Shown here in pieces: positions 35,015 to 43,862 of a stretch of DNA of 64,000 bases (positions are counted from its first letter, which is position 1; each line of letters starts with the position of its first letter). The notes beneath the pieces are model-generated. The model worked only from the letters and a program-made list of their open reading frames with translations. It was not told where the DNA came from and searched no databases. Origin of the DNA: Bradyrhizobium hereditatis (GTDB lineage: Bacteria > Pseudomonadota > Alphaproteobacteria > Rhizobiales > Xanthobacteraceae); assembly GCF_020329435.1 (NCBI RefSeq), contig NZ_JAGKJK010000008.1:1-64000 (forward strand), read 5' to 3'. Both the position numbers and the translations under genes were made by a program.

Positions 35015-35959
35015 TTAAATCAAATACTGCCTGGTGATGATCTCACCCAGCCGCGAATTGTCGGCGATGAATTCCTGGATGAATTCGTGAACGCCGTGCT
35101 GGAAGATATCGTCCATATGGCTGTGTTCAAGCCGGTTGCGCACCCCGCGGGCATGGCGCTGGGCCGGGCCCTGGCGGCCATAGGCGACGCCGATCTGGTC
35201 GAGATTGCGCACGAGGTTGCTGTAGCAGCTCGCCAGCGACCGCGGCAGCGTGTCGTTGAGGATCAGGAGATCGGCGATCAGCCACGGCTTCAGTGTCTCG
35301 CGATAGACCCAGTGATAGGCCGTGAGTGCGGACACCGAACGCAGGATCGAGGTCCACTGGTAGTAATCGAGAGGACCGCCGACGTGCTCCTCTTCGGGCA
35401 GCAGCACGTGGTATTTCACGTCGAGTATGCGCGCGGTGTTGTCGGCGCGCTCCAGATGCACCCCAAGCCGCGAGAACCAGTAGGCGTCATTGCGCAGCAT
35501 GGTGCGGTAGGCCGAGCCGTCGAAGCGTAGCGAGGTCTCCTGGACGAAGCGCAGGAACCGCGCCAGCTCTTCGCGGCTCGACGTGCCCTTGCCCCAGACC
35601 TCCTGCAGTTCGAGCCAGGCCGAGTTGATGGTGTCCCACATCTCCGATGTCAGGGCGGTGCGGACCGAGCGCGAATTCAGCCGCGCCGCCTCGATGCAGT
35701 TCTTGATCGAAGAGGGGTTGGATGGGGAGAACGCCAGATACTCGACGACGTTCTGCTCGTTGGCTTCCAGATACGCTTCGTAGAAGCTCGCGCTGACGCC
35801 GGCGGTCAGCAGCGCCGACTCCCACTCATTGGTCTTGCCGATGTAAGCGGCGGGCAGCGCGGTAACCCGCAAGGTCGCGTCGATGGTGCGCGCGATATAT
35901 TCGGCGCGCTCGACATAGCGAGCCAGCCAGTACAGGTTTTCGGCGGTGCGCGACAGCAT
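35015..35959 (-). CDS. Alpha-E domain protein
   Basis: The 314-residue, nearly all-helical protein opens with the family signature 'MLSRTAENLYWLARYVERAE' and contains 'NSRSVRTALTSEMWDTINSA', 'FLRFVQETSLRFDGSAYRTM' and 'DAYWFSRLGVHLERADNTAR'. The alpha-E family is almost always encoded beside circularly permuted ATP-grasp and transglutaminase-like proteins. Its biochemical role is unknown; a carrier or partner for peptide-bond synthesis has been proposed. The start is 16 nt after the ATP-grasp stop, indicating one operon. Confidence 0.93.
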   Translation of the reverse strand: MLSRTAENLYWLARYVERAEYIARTIDATLRVTALPAAYIGKTNEWESALLTAGVSASFYEAYLEANEQNVVEYLAFSPSNPSSIKNCIEAARLNSRSVRTALTSEMWDTINSAWLELQEVWGKGTSSREELARFLRFVQETSLRFDGSAYRTMLRNDAYWFSRLGVHLERADNTARILDVKYHVLLPEEEHVGGPLDYYQWTSILRSVSALTAYHWVYRETLKPWLIADLLILNDTLPRSLASCYSNLVRNLDQIGVAYGRQGPAQRHARGVRNRLEHSHMDDIFQHGVHEFIQEFIADNSRLGEIITRQYLI

Positions 35960-35975
35960 GAAGGGGATTCGCTCT

Positions 35976-37394
35976 CTATTCGTCCAGTATCCAGGTGTCC
36001 TTGGTGCCGCCGCCCTGGCTGGAGTTGACCACCAGCGAGCCTTCCTTCAGCGCCACCCGCGTCAGCCCGCCCGGCACGATAGTGACGTGCTTGCTGCCGG
36101 TCAGCACGAACGGACGCAAGTCGACATGGCGCGGCGCAAGGCCGGAGGCGGTGCAGGTCGGGCAAGTCGAGAGCGCCAACGTCGGCTGGGCAATAAAACC
36201 TTCCGGCTCGCGTTTGAGCTTGTCGCGGAACGCCTCGATCGTGGCCTTGGTCGCGGCCGGGCCGATCAGCATGCCGTAGCCGCCGGAGCCGTGGACTTCC
36301 TTGACGACCAGTTCGCTCAAATTGTCGAGCACATAGGCGAGGTCCTTCGGCTCGCGGCAGCGCCAGGTCGGCACGTTCTTCAGGATCGGCTCCTCGCCGA
36401 GATAGAATTTCACGATCTCCGGCATGTAGGAGTAGATTGCCTTGTCGTCGGCAATGCCGGTGCCGACCGCGTTCGCGAGCGTGATATTGCCGGCGGCATA
36501 CGCCGACATCAGCCCAGGCACGCCGAGCGCAGAATCCGGCCGGAAGGTCAGCGGATCAAGGAAATCGTCATCGACGCGGCGGTAGATGACGTCAACGCGC
36601 TTCAGCCCTTCAGTGGTGCGCATGAACACCTCGTCGCTCTTGACGATGAGGTCGCGGCCCTCGACGAGCTCGATGCCGAGCTTGTCGGCGAGGAAGGAGT
36701 GTTCGTAATAGGCGGAGTTGTAGACGCCGGGCGTCATCAGCGCGACGGTCGGCTCCGCCGAGGCGGAAAGCGGCGCCACCGAGCGCAGTGCGGCGAGCAG
36801 CTCGTCGGGATAGCGCTCGACTGGCGCCACGCGGTGGCGGGCGAACAGGTCGGGAAACAGCCGCATCATGATTTCGCGGTTTTCCAGCATGTAGGACACG
36901 CCCGAAGGGGTCCGTGCGTTGTCCTCCAGCACGATGAAATTCTCGGCGTCGACCCTGACGATATCGATGCCGGCGATGTGCACATAGACGTCGTGCGGCA
37001 CGCTCTGGCCGTTCATCTCGGGACGGAAGACCGGGTTCTGGAAGATCAAGTCGTCGGGAATGATGTTGGCGCGCAGGATGTCACGGCCGTGATAGATGTC
37101 GCGCAGAAACATGTTGAGCGCGCGGACCCGCTGCTTCAGGCCCTTTTCCAGCACCGTCCATTCCTTGCCCGACATGATCCGCGGAATCACATCGAAGGGG
37201 ATCAACCGTTCCTGCGCTTCGGCGTCGCCATAGACGGCAAAGGTGATGCCGATCCGGCGGAACAGGAGTTCCGCCTCCTGGCGGCGATATTCCAGGGCTT
37301 CCGGAGGCGTCTCCTTCAGCCAGCGGGAGAGCTCTTGATAGGCCGGACGGAGGTCACCGCCGGGCCCGTTCATTTCATCAAAGGCAACTGCCAT
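35976..37394 (-). CDS. Circularly permuted type 2 ATP-grasp protein
   Basis: The 472-residue protein has the family landmarks 'FAVYGDAEAQERLIPFDVIPR', 'VEKGLKQRVRALNMFLRDIY' (as LEKGLKQRV...), 'HIAGIDIVRVDAENFIVLED', 'GVSYMLENREIMMRLFP', 'VKEVHGSGGYGMLIGP' and the end 'SSQGGGTKDTWILDE'. ATP-grasp enzymes activate a carboxylate as acyl phosphate and join it to an amine. This permuted type is predicted to make peptide-like bonds. It is the first gene of the cluster with alpha-E, transglutaminase and Anbu downstream. Confidence 0.93.
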   Translation of the reverse strand: MAVAFDEMNGPGGDLRPAYQELSRWLKETPPEALEYRRQEAELLFRRIGITFAVYGDAEAQERLIPFDVIPRIMSGKEWTVLEKGLKQRVRALNMFLRDIYHGRDILRANIIPDDLIFQNPVFRPEMNGQSVPHDVYVHIAGIDIVRVDAENFIVLEDNARTPSGVSYMLENREIMMRLFPDLFARHRVAPVERYPDELLAALRSVAPLSASAEPTVALMTPGVYNSAYYEHSFLADKLGIELVEGRDLIVKSDEVFMRTTEGLKRVDVIYRRVDDDFLDPLTFRPDSALGVPGLMSAYAAGNITLANAVGTGIADDKAIYSYMPEIVKFYLGEEPILKNVPTWRCREPKDLAYVLDNLSELVVKEVHGSGGYGMLIGPAATKATIEAFRDKLKREPEGFIAQPTLALSTCPTCTASGLAPRHVDLRPFVLTGSKHVTIVPGGLTRVALKEGSLVVNSSQGGGTKDTWILDE

Positions 37395-37614
37395 AAATCC
37401 TGACTATCTCTCGAAGCCATGCGGCACAGTGCATGACTTCACGGGATGGTAGCAAGGCTCGGGCCAGCGCGATATGCATTGGCTTGCGGCATTTCGTGTG
37501 GGTGGCCGGCCGCGCTGCCCTAAAAAAGGGCTGCCGGGTGCTTATTTCGGCAGCAAACCCCGGTGACTTCAATGCGTTGCTTGCGCAAAGTACCGGGACA
37601 GGTGGGGAGAAGTC

Positions 37615-38352
37615 ATGAGCGAGATCGTCACGGCGGGTATTCTGGTCATTGGCGACGAGATTCTGTCCGGCCGGACCAAGGACAAGAACATCGGCTTCAT
37701 TGCCGAATACCTGACCAATATCGGGATTGACCTCAGGGAAGTCCGCATCGTCGCCGACGACGAGAGCGACATCGTCGACGCCCTTAATGCACTGCGGAAT
37801 CGCTACACTTATGTCTTTACCACCGGCGGCATCGGCCCGACCCACGACGACATCACTGCCGACAGCGTCGCCAAGGCGTTCGGCGTCGGCATCGACCATC
37901 ACCCGGAGGTCGTTGCGCGCTTCCGCGAGCGCTGGAGTGAGCAGGATCTGAACGAGGCGCGGCTGCGTATGGCCCGTGTGCCCGACGGCGCCGAGCTGAT
38001 CCAGAGCGCCACCATCCTGGCCCCCGGCTTCAAGCTCGGCAACGTCATCGTGATGGCGGGCATTCCCTCGATCATGCAGGCGATGATGGATATCGTCGCG
38101 CCGAAGCTGAAGTCGGGCGTGCGGATGCTCTCGGACTCGGTAACGGCCAATGCGCGGGAGGGCGATATCGGCGGGCCGTTGCGGGAGATCGCCAACGCCC
38201 ATCCCGACACCATCATCGGCAGCTATCCTTTCATGGACGAGGACAAGAAGCCGAACACCAGCCTTGTCGTGCGCTCCCGCGATCCCGAAAAGCTCAACGC
38301 CGCGATGGCCGCGGTGAAGGAGATGCTAGCGGGATTGAACGTGTCGCGGTAG
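37615..38352 (+). CDS. CinA N-terminal / molybdopterin-binding-fold protein
   Basis: The 245-residue protein has a MoaB/Mog-like domain in residues 1-170: 'TAGILVIGDEILSGRTKDKNIGFIAEYL', 'VFTTGGIGPTHDDITADSVA' and 'GFKLGNVIVMAGIPSIMQAMM'. It lacks the C-terminal amidase domain of full-length CinA. Such short CinA-like proteins are annotated as competence/damage-inducible or molybdopterin-binding; related domains have ADP-ribose pyrophosphatase activity. It precedes gpt by 67 nt. Confidence 0.9.
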   Translation: MSEIVTAGILVIGDEILSGRTKDKNIGFIAEYLTNIGIDLREVRIVADDESDIVDALNALRNRYTYVFTTGGIGPTHDDITADSVAKAFGVGIDHHPEVVARFRERWSEQDLNEARLRMARVPDGAELIQSATILAPGFKLGNVIVMAGIPSIMQAMMDIVAPKLKSGVRMLSDSVTANAREGDIGGPLREIANAHPDTIIGSYPFMDEDKKPNTSLVVRSRDPEKLNAAMAAVKEMLAGLNVSR

Positions 38353-38419
38353 GGGCGCGAGCGATCCGGTTTTAAGAATTACGGAGAACAAGAGTGACAC
38401 ATCGTTCTGGAGCGCGCTC

Positions 38420-38911
38420 GTGACGGCGCCGCTGGAGAAGGCCTTTCCGGTCTCCTGGGACCAGTTTCACCGGGATTGCCGCGCGCTGACCTGGCGGCTC
38501 AACGAAGTCGGGCCATTTCACGCCATCATCGCGATCACCCGGGGCGGACTGGTGCCGGCGGCGATCGTCGCGCGTGAACTCGGCATTCGCGTCATCGATA
38601 CCGTCTGCATTGCGAGCTACGACCACACCAGGCAAGGCGATCTCAAGGCGCTCAAGGGCGTATCGGCCGACGTGGCAAAACTCGGCGGCGGCACAGGGAA
38701 AGGGCTGTTGATCGTCGATGACCTCGTCGACACCGGCAAGACCGGGCGCCTGGTGCGCGCGATGATGCCGGACGCGCATTTCGCCGCCGTGTACGCCAAG
38801 CCGCAGGGCAAGCCGCTGGTCGACACCTTCATCACCGAAGTATCGCAGGACACCTGGATCCATTTTCCCTGGGATACCGCGCTGTCGTTCCAGCCGCCGA
38901 TCCGGCCGTGA
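38420..38911 (+). CDS. gpt: Xanthine phosphoribosyltransferase
   Basis: The 163-residue type I phosphoribosyltransferase salvages xanthine/guanine with PRPP to XMP/GMP. The PRPP loop is LLIVDDLVDTGKTGR (about 94-108). 'HAIIAITRGGLVPAAIVAREL' and the C-terminal 'DTWIHFPWD' (base-binding Trp/Ile) are typical of bacterial Gpt. It starts at GTG 38420, with GGAG about 7 nt upstream; the ORF has no earlier sensible start. It follows the CinA-like gene on the same strand. Confidence 0.9.
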   Translation: MTAPLEKAFPVSWDQFHRDCRALTWRLNEVGPFHAIIAITRGGLVPAAIVARELGIRVIDTVCIASYDHTRQGDLKALKGVSADVAKLGGGTGKGLLIVDDLVDTGKTGRLVRAMMPDAHFAAVYAKPQGKPLVDTFITEVSQDTWIHFPWDTALSFQPPIRP

Positions 38912-38919
38912 CTGTTCAC

Positions 38920-39062
38920 CTCTCCCCGCGTGCGGGGAGAGGTCGGATTGCATCGGAGATGCAATCCGGGTGAGGGGGACTCTCCGCGAGTCCGTCTCTC
39001 ACCGGGTTTGCGGAGGCTCCCCTCACCCCGACCCTCTCCCCGTGAAGGACGGGGAGAGGGAG
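38920..39062. repeat. Purine/pyrimidine-rich intergenic repeat, type J
   Basis: It starts with hairpin CTCTCCCCGC-GT-GCGGGGAGAG, contains 'ggattgcatc/gatgcaatcc' arms and ends in 'ctctccccgtgaaggacggggagag'. The final GAGAGGGAGAGGA lies in the ribosome-binding position of the next gene (ATG 39074). Confidence 0.65.
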
Positions 39063-39073
39063 AGGAAAGAACC

Positions 39074-39718
39074 ATGTCTCTCCAAAACCGCGTCACGCCC
39101 ACCGGCGACATCATCGCCACCACACATCGCGGCCTGTTCACCGGCAACCGCGGCATCATTCATGATCCCGCGACCAAGGCCTTGCTGAAAAAGCGCTGGT
39201 CGAGCCCGGCCTGGATTACATGCCTGTGCGAGTTCAGGGGCTGGCGGCGGCCGGTGATGGGCCGGCGGAGCTGGACCGAGCTGTTCTTTTTCGACGAAGC
39301 CACCGCCTTCGCCGCCGGCCATCGCCCATGCTTCTTCTGCCGCCGCGACGACGCCAACCGTTTTCGTAGCTGCTGGGAAAAGGGCAATGGCGTTGCGGAC
39401 ATTCGCGCGCGGGAGATGGATGCCGTGCTGCATCGGGAGCGGCTGGCGGGCAGCAAGAAGCGGTTGCACGCGTTGCCGATGCCATTGGCGCAATTGCCTG
39501 ACGGCGCGATGGTGCAGCGGGGCGAGGCGAGTTTCCTGATCGTGCAGGGCAGGGCGCTGCAATGGTCAATGGCGGGTTACAGCGAGGCGGTCGACGCACT
39601 CGATGACGCATTACTGTTGACGCCGCCGTCAACGCTGCGTGCGCTGGGCGCTGGGTATCGCCCTGTGCTGCATCCGAGCGCACGGTACGTTCCCTCCCGC
39701 CTTGCGGTGGAGGGCTAG
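39074..39718 (+). CDS. Uncharacterised protein with a CFFC motif
   Basis: The 214-residue soluble protein is rich in Arg, Trp and aromatic residues. Features: 'GDIIATTHRGLFTGNRGIIHDP', 'WITCLCEFRGWRRPVMGRRSWTELFFFDEATAFAAGHRPCFFCRRDDANRF' region (Cys pairs around residues 55-95), 'QLPDGAMVQRGEASFLIVQG' and a final 'LHPSARYV'. The spaced Cys pairs could bind metal. I do not recognise a named family. The start is set by GAGGA upstream; the open frame to 38930 is repeat DNA. Confidence 0.75.
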   Translation: MSLQNRVTPTGDIIATTHRGLFTGNRGIIHDPATKALLKKRWSSPAWITCLCEFRGWRRPVMGRRSWTELFFFDEATAFAAGHRPCFFCRRDDANRFRSCWEKGNGVADIRAREMDAVLHRERLAGSKKRLHALPMPLAQLPDGAMVQRGEASFLIVQGRALQWSMAGYSEAVDALDDALLLTPPSTLRALGAGYRPVLHPSARYVPSRLAVEG

Positions 39719-39719
39719 G

Positions 39720-39797
39720 GAGAGGGGTAAGTCGCGACGGCGGTGTGCGTGGCTTACCCCTCTCTCCAACTCTCCCCTGCAAGGGGGGAGAGGGCTC
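39720..39797. repeat. Inverted repeat, type K
   Basis: 12-bp arms GAGAGGGGTAAG (39720-39731) and CTTACCCCTCTC (39753-39764) are followed by a second CTCCCC/GGGGAG hairpin. It lies between convergent genes and probably helps end both transcripts. Confidence 0.65.
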
Positions 39798-39833
39798 AGT
39801 GTGTCGTGTGTTGATCAGCGCGGATCAAAACTC

Positions 39834-40856
39834 CTATCCCAATCTCTCCCTCGCCAGCCTCGCGCCGGCACCCAGCGCCATCAGCTTGGCTTCCGCAATA
39901 TCCCGCCGCATCGGCGCCATGCCGCAATTGGTCGTCGCAACGATATTGCTCAGCGGCACGAATTTCGCGACCTGCTCGATCACCTTCACGACGTCCTCGG
40001 CCGTCTCGACCGTATCGCTGGCGACGTCAATCACGCCGGCCTGCACGACCTTGCCGGGAAGCAGCGCCAATAGATCCAGCGGCACTTTTGAATTTCGGCA
40101 CTCGATCGCCACCTGCTGGATCGAGCTTTTCGCGATCGCCGGAAAGATATCCTCATATTGCCGCCACTCGCTGCCGAGCGTCTGCTTCCAGTCGGTGTTG
40201 GCCTTGATGCCGTAGCCGTAGCAGATGTGGACGGCGGTGGTGCAGGTCAGTCCCTCGGCGGCGCGCTCCAGTGCCTTGATGCCCCAGTCGGAGACCTCGT
40301 CCATGAAGACGTTGAAGGCCGGCTCGTCGAACTGGATCACGTCGACGCCATCGGCCTGCAGCGCCTTGGCCTCGGCATTGAGCAGTTCGGCAAAGGCGAA
40401 CGCCATCTTGACCTTGTCGCCGTAATATTTGTCCGCGACGGTATCGGCGATGGTCATCGGACCGGGCAGGGTGAATTTCAGCTTATTCTTAGTGTGGGTA
40501 CGCGCAACGCGGGCCTCGTCGGCATGGACGCGGCCCTTCAGCGTCAGCGGCGCTATCACCTGCGGCACCATCGCCTTGTAGCGGTCGTTGCGGATGCCCA
40601 TCTCGACCTTGTGGGCGAAATCGATGCCCTCGACCTTCTCCAGAAAGCCGTGGACGAAATGCTGGCGGGCCTGCTCGCCCTCGGTGACGATGTCGATGCC
40701 GGCATCCTCTTGCAGCTTCACGGCCAGCATGGTGGCATCGCGCTTGGCGCGGGCCAGCTCGTCGCCCTTTGATTTCCAGGGCGCCCACAACATGTTGGGC
40801 TCGGCCAGCCATTCCGGCTTCGGCAGCGACCCTGCGATCGTGGTTGGAAACAGCAT
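39834..40856 (-). CDS. MetE-like (cobalamin-independent methionine synthase) catalytic domain protein
   Basis: The 340-residue protein corresponds to the C-terminal catalytic barrel of MetE only. Candidate zinc ligands are in 'TCTTAVHICYGYG' (His, Cys), 'IECRNSKVPLDLL' (Glu/Cys) and 'VATTNCGMAPM' (Cys). It begins 'LFPTTIAGSLPKPEWLAEP'. Full-length MetE has about 760 residues, so this belongs to the short branch that uses methyl donors other than folate or acts in other methyl transfers. The true donor is unknown. The ATG at 40856 matches the family start. Divergent from the isomerase gene. Confidence 0.85.
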   Translation of the reverse strand: MLFPTTIAGSLPKPEWLAEPNMLWAPWKSKGDELARAKRDATMLAVKLQEDAGIDIVTEGEQARQHFVHGFLEKVEGIDFAHKVEMGIRNDRYKAMVPQVIAPLTLKGRVHADEARVARTHTKNKLKFTLPGPMTIADTVADKYYGDKVKMAFAFAELLNAEAKALQADGVDVIQFDEPAFNVFMDEVSDWGIKALERAAEGLTCTTAVHICYGYGIKANTDWKQTLGSEWRQYEDIFPAIAKSSIQQVAIECRNSKVPLDLLALLPGKVVQAGVIDVASDTVETAEDVVKVIEQVAKFVPLSNIVATTNCGMAPMRRDIAEAKLMALGAGARLARERLG

Positions 40857-41121
40857 GGGAGCCTCCCGGTCGGTTCGGATTGAGCGCCTGTCTGCCATGT
40901 CTTATGCTGCAGGTACAGAACAACAATAGTCGTTGGGACCGGAGCAGTTCAGGCCGGAATTTCTGCGATCAGCCCGAATAACCGGATTCCGGCCATTGTC
41001 GGCCATGACCGCGGCGAGGTCAGGGGGTACAGGAGCAACCGCATTCGCGACTCGTTCAGAGAGCCCCTCTCCCATAGGCAATGGGGAGACGGAGAAGAAT
41101 GCAACAGAAAAGGAAACAGCC

Positions 41122-41730
41122 ATGCTCGAATTCTTCTTCGATTGCTCCAGTCCTTGGACCTATCTCGCCTTTCACAACATCCAGCCGCTCGCCAAGGAGT
41201 TGGGCGTCGAGATCACATGGCGACCGATTCTGGTCGGCGGCATCTTCAATACCGTGAACCCCAGCGTCTATGCCGCGCGCGAGACGCCGGTGCCGCTGAA
41301 GGCGCGTTACATGAAGAAGGACCTCGCCGACTGGGCGCGCTCGGCGGGCCTTGCGATCAAGATGCCGCCGACGGTGTTTCCCGTGAACAGCGTCAAGGCG
41401 ATGCGCGGCTGCATCTGGCTTGGCAAGGATATGGTGCCGTTTGCGCGCGCGGTATTCGAGGCGTACTGGGGCGACGACAAGGACATCTCGCAGGATTCGG
41501 TATTGACCGAGATCTGCAAGAAGGTCGGCATCGATCACGTCAAATTCTTCGACGGCATCGGCCAGCAGGCGATCAAGGACCAGCTCAAGGCCAACACCGA
41601 CGAGGTGATGGCGCGCGGCGGCTTCGGTTCGCCGACGATCTTCGTCGACAAGACCGACATGTATTTCGGCAACGACCGTATGCCGCTGATCCGCGAGGCG
41701 CTGGAGCGCGTCAAAGCGCGGGCCGCCTGA
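41122..41730 (+). CDS. 2-hydroxychromene-2-carboxylate isomerase family protein (DsbA-like)
   Basis: The 202-residue protein has a thioredoxin/kappa-GST-like fold. It opens 'LEFFFDCSSPWTYLAFHNIQ' with the conserved Ser-Pro pair in place of CxxC. It continues with 'FPVNSVKAMRGCIWL' and ends 'GGFGSPTIFVDKTDMYFGNDRMPLI'. The family includes glutathione-dependent NahD isomerases of naphthalene breakdown, but most members have unknown substrates. Its stop overlaps the start of the quinone-oxidoreductase-like gene by one base, so the two act together. Confidence 0.88.
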   Translation: MLEFFFDCSSPWTYLAFHNIQPLAKELGVEITWRPILVGGIFNTVNPSVYAARETPVPLKARYMKKDLADWARSAGLAIKMPPTVFPVNSVKAMRGCIWLGKDMVPFARAVFEAYWGDDKDISQDSVLTEICKKVGIDHVKFFDGIGQQAIKDQLKANTDEVMARGGFGSPTIFVDKTDMYFGNDRMPLIREALERVKARAA

Positions 41731-42704
41731 TGCCGAGAGCCGTCGTCTGCCGCGAGCTCGGCCCGCCCGAGAACCTGCGCCTGGAAACATTTGCTTCCAG
41801 GCCGCTGGTGCCGGGCCAGGTGCGCGTCGCCATCCGCGCCGCCGGGTTGAATTTCCCTGATGTGCTGATGGCGGCCGGCGAGTATCAGCTCAAGCCGCCG
41901 CTGCCGTTCACGCCGGGCATGGAAGCCGCCGGCGACATCGTCGAGGTCAACGCGGCAGAAGGCGTGGCGGTGGGGGACCGCGTGATCGTCAAGATGCGGC
42001 ACGGCGCCTATTGCGATGAAGCCGTTGCAACGCCATCGCAGCTCGTGAAGCTGCCGTCGACATTCGATTATGCCGAAGGCGCGACATTCCTGGCTGGCCA
42101 TGGCACCGCCTATCACGCGCTGATCGACCGCGGGCAGCTCAAAGCCGGCGAGGTGCTGCTGGTGCATGGCGCGGGCGGGGGTGTCGGGCTTGCCGCCGTC
42201 GAGATCGGCAAGATGCTGGGCGCGACAGTGATTGCGACCGCATCAAGCGACGAGAAGCTTGCGATCGCGAAAGCAAGAGGCGCCGATCATCTCATCCGCT
42301 ACGACCGCGAGCCGTTTCGCGACGCCGTCAAGCGCATCACCGACGGAGAGGGCGCGGATGTGGTGTTCGATCCCGTCGGCGGCGAAGTCTTCGAGAACTC
42401 GATGCGCTGCATCAACTGGGGCGCGCGGCTCCTGATCATCGGGTTCACTGGCGGTATCGGACTCGCCAAAACCAATCTTCTGATGATCAAGGGTGCCAGC
42501 GTGCTCGGAGTGCGCGCCGGTGAAGCGGTGCGGAGAAATCCCGCGCTCGGTGAAGTCAGGATCAAGGCGCTGACGGAATGGGCGGAAGCCGGAAAGGTTC
42601 GCCCCAACGTCTCGCACCGCCTGCCGCTGGAAGATTACGCGAAGGCGATGCGGCTACTCATCGATCGCAAGGCGATCGGGCGGGTGGCGTTGGTGATGGG
42701 GTGA
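41730..42704 (+). CDS. NADPH:quinone oxidoreductase family (zinc-free MDR) protein
   Basis: The 324-residue medium-chain dehydrogenase/reductase has a GroES-like N-terminal half ('LNFPDVLMAAGEYQLKPPLPFTPGMEAAG') and a Rossmann half with 'LLVHGAGGGVGLAAVEIGKMLG'. 'VVFDPVGGEVFENSMRCINW' follows. The catalytic-zinc ligands of alcohol dehydrogenases are absent, as in quinone/enoyl reductases. The ATG at 41730 overlaps the preceding stop (TGATG). Together with the isomerase it resembles a two-gene module for oxidising aromatic or unsaturated compounds. Confidence 0.9.
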   Translation: MPRAVVCRELGPPENLRLETFASRPLVPGQVRVAIRAAGLNFPDVLMAAGEYQLKPPLPFTPGMEAAGDIVEVNAAEGVAVGDRVIVKMRHGAYCDEAVATPSQLVKLPSTFDYAEGATFLAGHGTAYHALIDRGQLKAGEVLLVHGAGGGVGLAAVEIGKMLGATVIATASSDEKLAIAKARGADHLIRYDREPFRDAVKRITDGEGADVVFDPVGGEVFENSMRCINWGARLLIIGFTGGIGLAKTNLLMIKGASVLGVRAGEAVRRNPALGEVRIKALTEWAEAGKVRPNVSHRLPLEDYAKAMRLLIDRKAIGRVALVMG

Positions 42705-42718
42705 GTGAACTTCATTCG

Positions 42719-42818
42719 GTCGTGCCCCGCGAAGGCGGGGCATCCAGTACGCCGCGGCCTTTCGGCTCAATCACTAGCGTCTCGGAGTACTGGGTCACCC
42801 GCCTTCGCGGGTGACGAC
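42719..42818. repeat. Intergenic repeat, type B (full copy)
   Basis: It runs from GTCGTGCCCCGCGAAGGCGG to CCGCCTTCGCGGGTGACGAC with 'atccagtacgccgcgg' inside and 'gtactgggtc' on the right. Related to 249-350 and 19691-19740. It separates convergent genes. Confidence 0.7.
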
Positions 42819-42840
42819 AGCCTCAGGTCGCGGGCAATCT

Positions 42841-43731
42841 CTACTCATATTCCCGCTCTTGCCACCACGGGAAATAATCGGGCATGTCGCTCGACACCTT
42901 GTTCTTGAACTGCGCCGGGCGCTTTTCCAGGAACGATACCACGCCTTCCTTCACGTCCTCCGAGCGGCCGCGGGCGTAGATGCCGCGGCTGTCGACCTTG
43001 TGGGCTTCCATCGGATCGTCCGCGCCCAGCATCCGCCACATCATCTGCCGGATCAGCGCGACCGAGACCGGCGCCGTCTTGGTGGCGAATTCCTTGGCGA
43101 GGGCGCGGGCGGTCGGCAGCAATTCGTCCGGCGGCACCACTTTGCTGACCAGACGGCCCGCGAGCGCTTCCTGCGCCGGGAAGACGCGGCCCGAATAGCA
43201 CCATTCCAGCGCCTGCGAGATGCCGACAATGCGCGGCAGGAACCAGCTCGAGGCGGCCTCCGGCACGATGCCGCGCTGGGAGAACACGAAGCCGAAGCGC
43301 GCGGCGTCGGAGGCGATGCGGATATCCATCGCAAGCTGCATGGTGACGCCGATGCCGACGGCGGGTCCGTTCACCGCTGCGATCACGGGCTTGAGGCATT
43401 TGAAGATGCGCAGCGTCACCTGCCCGCCGCCATCGCGCACCTGGGGATCGCTGTAGTCGACCGCGCCGCTCGCGAGCCGCTTGACCGGCCCGCGCCGCGC
43501 ATCGCGGTCAAACGTGTTGGCACCCGAAGAAAGGTCAGCGCCGGCGCAGAAGCCGCGGCCTGCACCTGTCACGATGATGGCGCGGACGTTGTCATCCTTG
43601 TCGGCCGCGTCGAAGGCGTCGATCAGCTCCTGCTGCATGGTGCCGTTGAAGGCGTTGAGCTTGTCGGGGCGGTTCAGTGTGATGGTCAGAATCTGATCGT
43701 CGACCTCGTACTTGATGGTCTCGTAGGCCAT
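42841..43731 (-). CDS. Crotonase/enoyl-CoA hydratase family protein
   Basis: The 296-residue protein has oxyanion-hole motifs VTGAGRGFCAGADLSS (about 62-77) and 'AAVNGPAVGIGVTMQLAMDIRIAS'. The catalytic-Glu loop is 'FSQRGIVPEAASSWFLPR', typical of the sub-branch with a single PEA-type Glu. It should act on acyl-CoA esters by hydration or isomerisation. The ATG at 43731 gives the normal N-terminus (MAYETIKYEVDDQILTITLN); the longer frame runs into a repeat and the amidase gene. It is the last gene in a long same-strand array. Confidence 0.9.
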   Translation of the reverse strand: MAYETIKYEVDDQILTITLNRPDKLNAFNGTMQQELIDAFDAADKDDNVRAIIVTGAGRGFCAGADLSSGANTFDRDARRGPVKRLASGAVDYSDPQVRDGGGQVTLRIFKCLKPVIAAVNGPAVGIGVTMQLAMDIRIASDAARFGFVFSQRGIVPEAASSWFLPRIVGISQALEWCYSGRVFPAQEALAGRLVSKVVPPDELLPTARALAKEFATKTAPVSVALIRQMMWRMLGADDPMEAHKVDSRGIYARGRSEDVKEGVVSFLEKRPAQFKNKVSSDMPDYFPWWQEREYE

Positions 43732-43769
43732 TGGGGTGTTCCTTCCTGTGATGCTTGTTGTTTGTCGTT

Positions 43770-43844
43770 CGTCATTGCCGGGCTTGACCCGGAAATCCAT
43801 CCTCTTGAAAGAGATGGATGCGTGGGTCAGGCCCGCGCATGACG
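43770..43844. repeat. Inverted repeat, type H (second copy)
   Basis: CGTCATTGCCGGGCTTGACCC and its imperfect complement ending CGCGCATGACG, with inner ATCCATC / GATGGAT, match 27952-28043. It lies between the amidase and crotonase genes. Confidence 0.65.
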
Positions 43845-43862
43845 ATCTTGTATGCCTTACGC

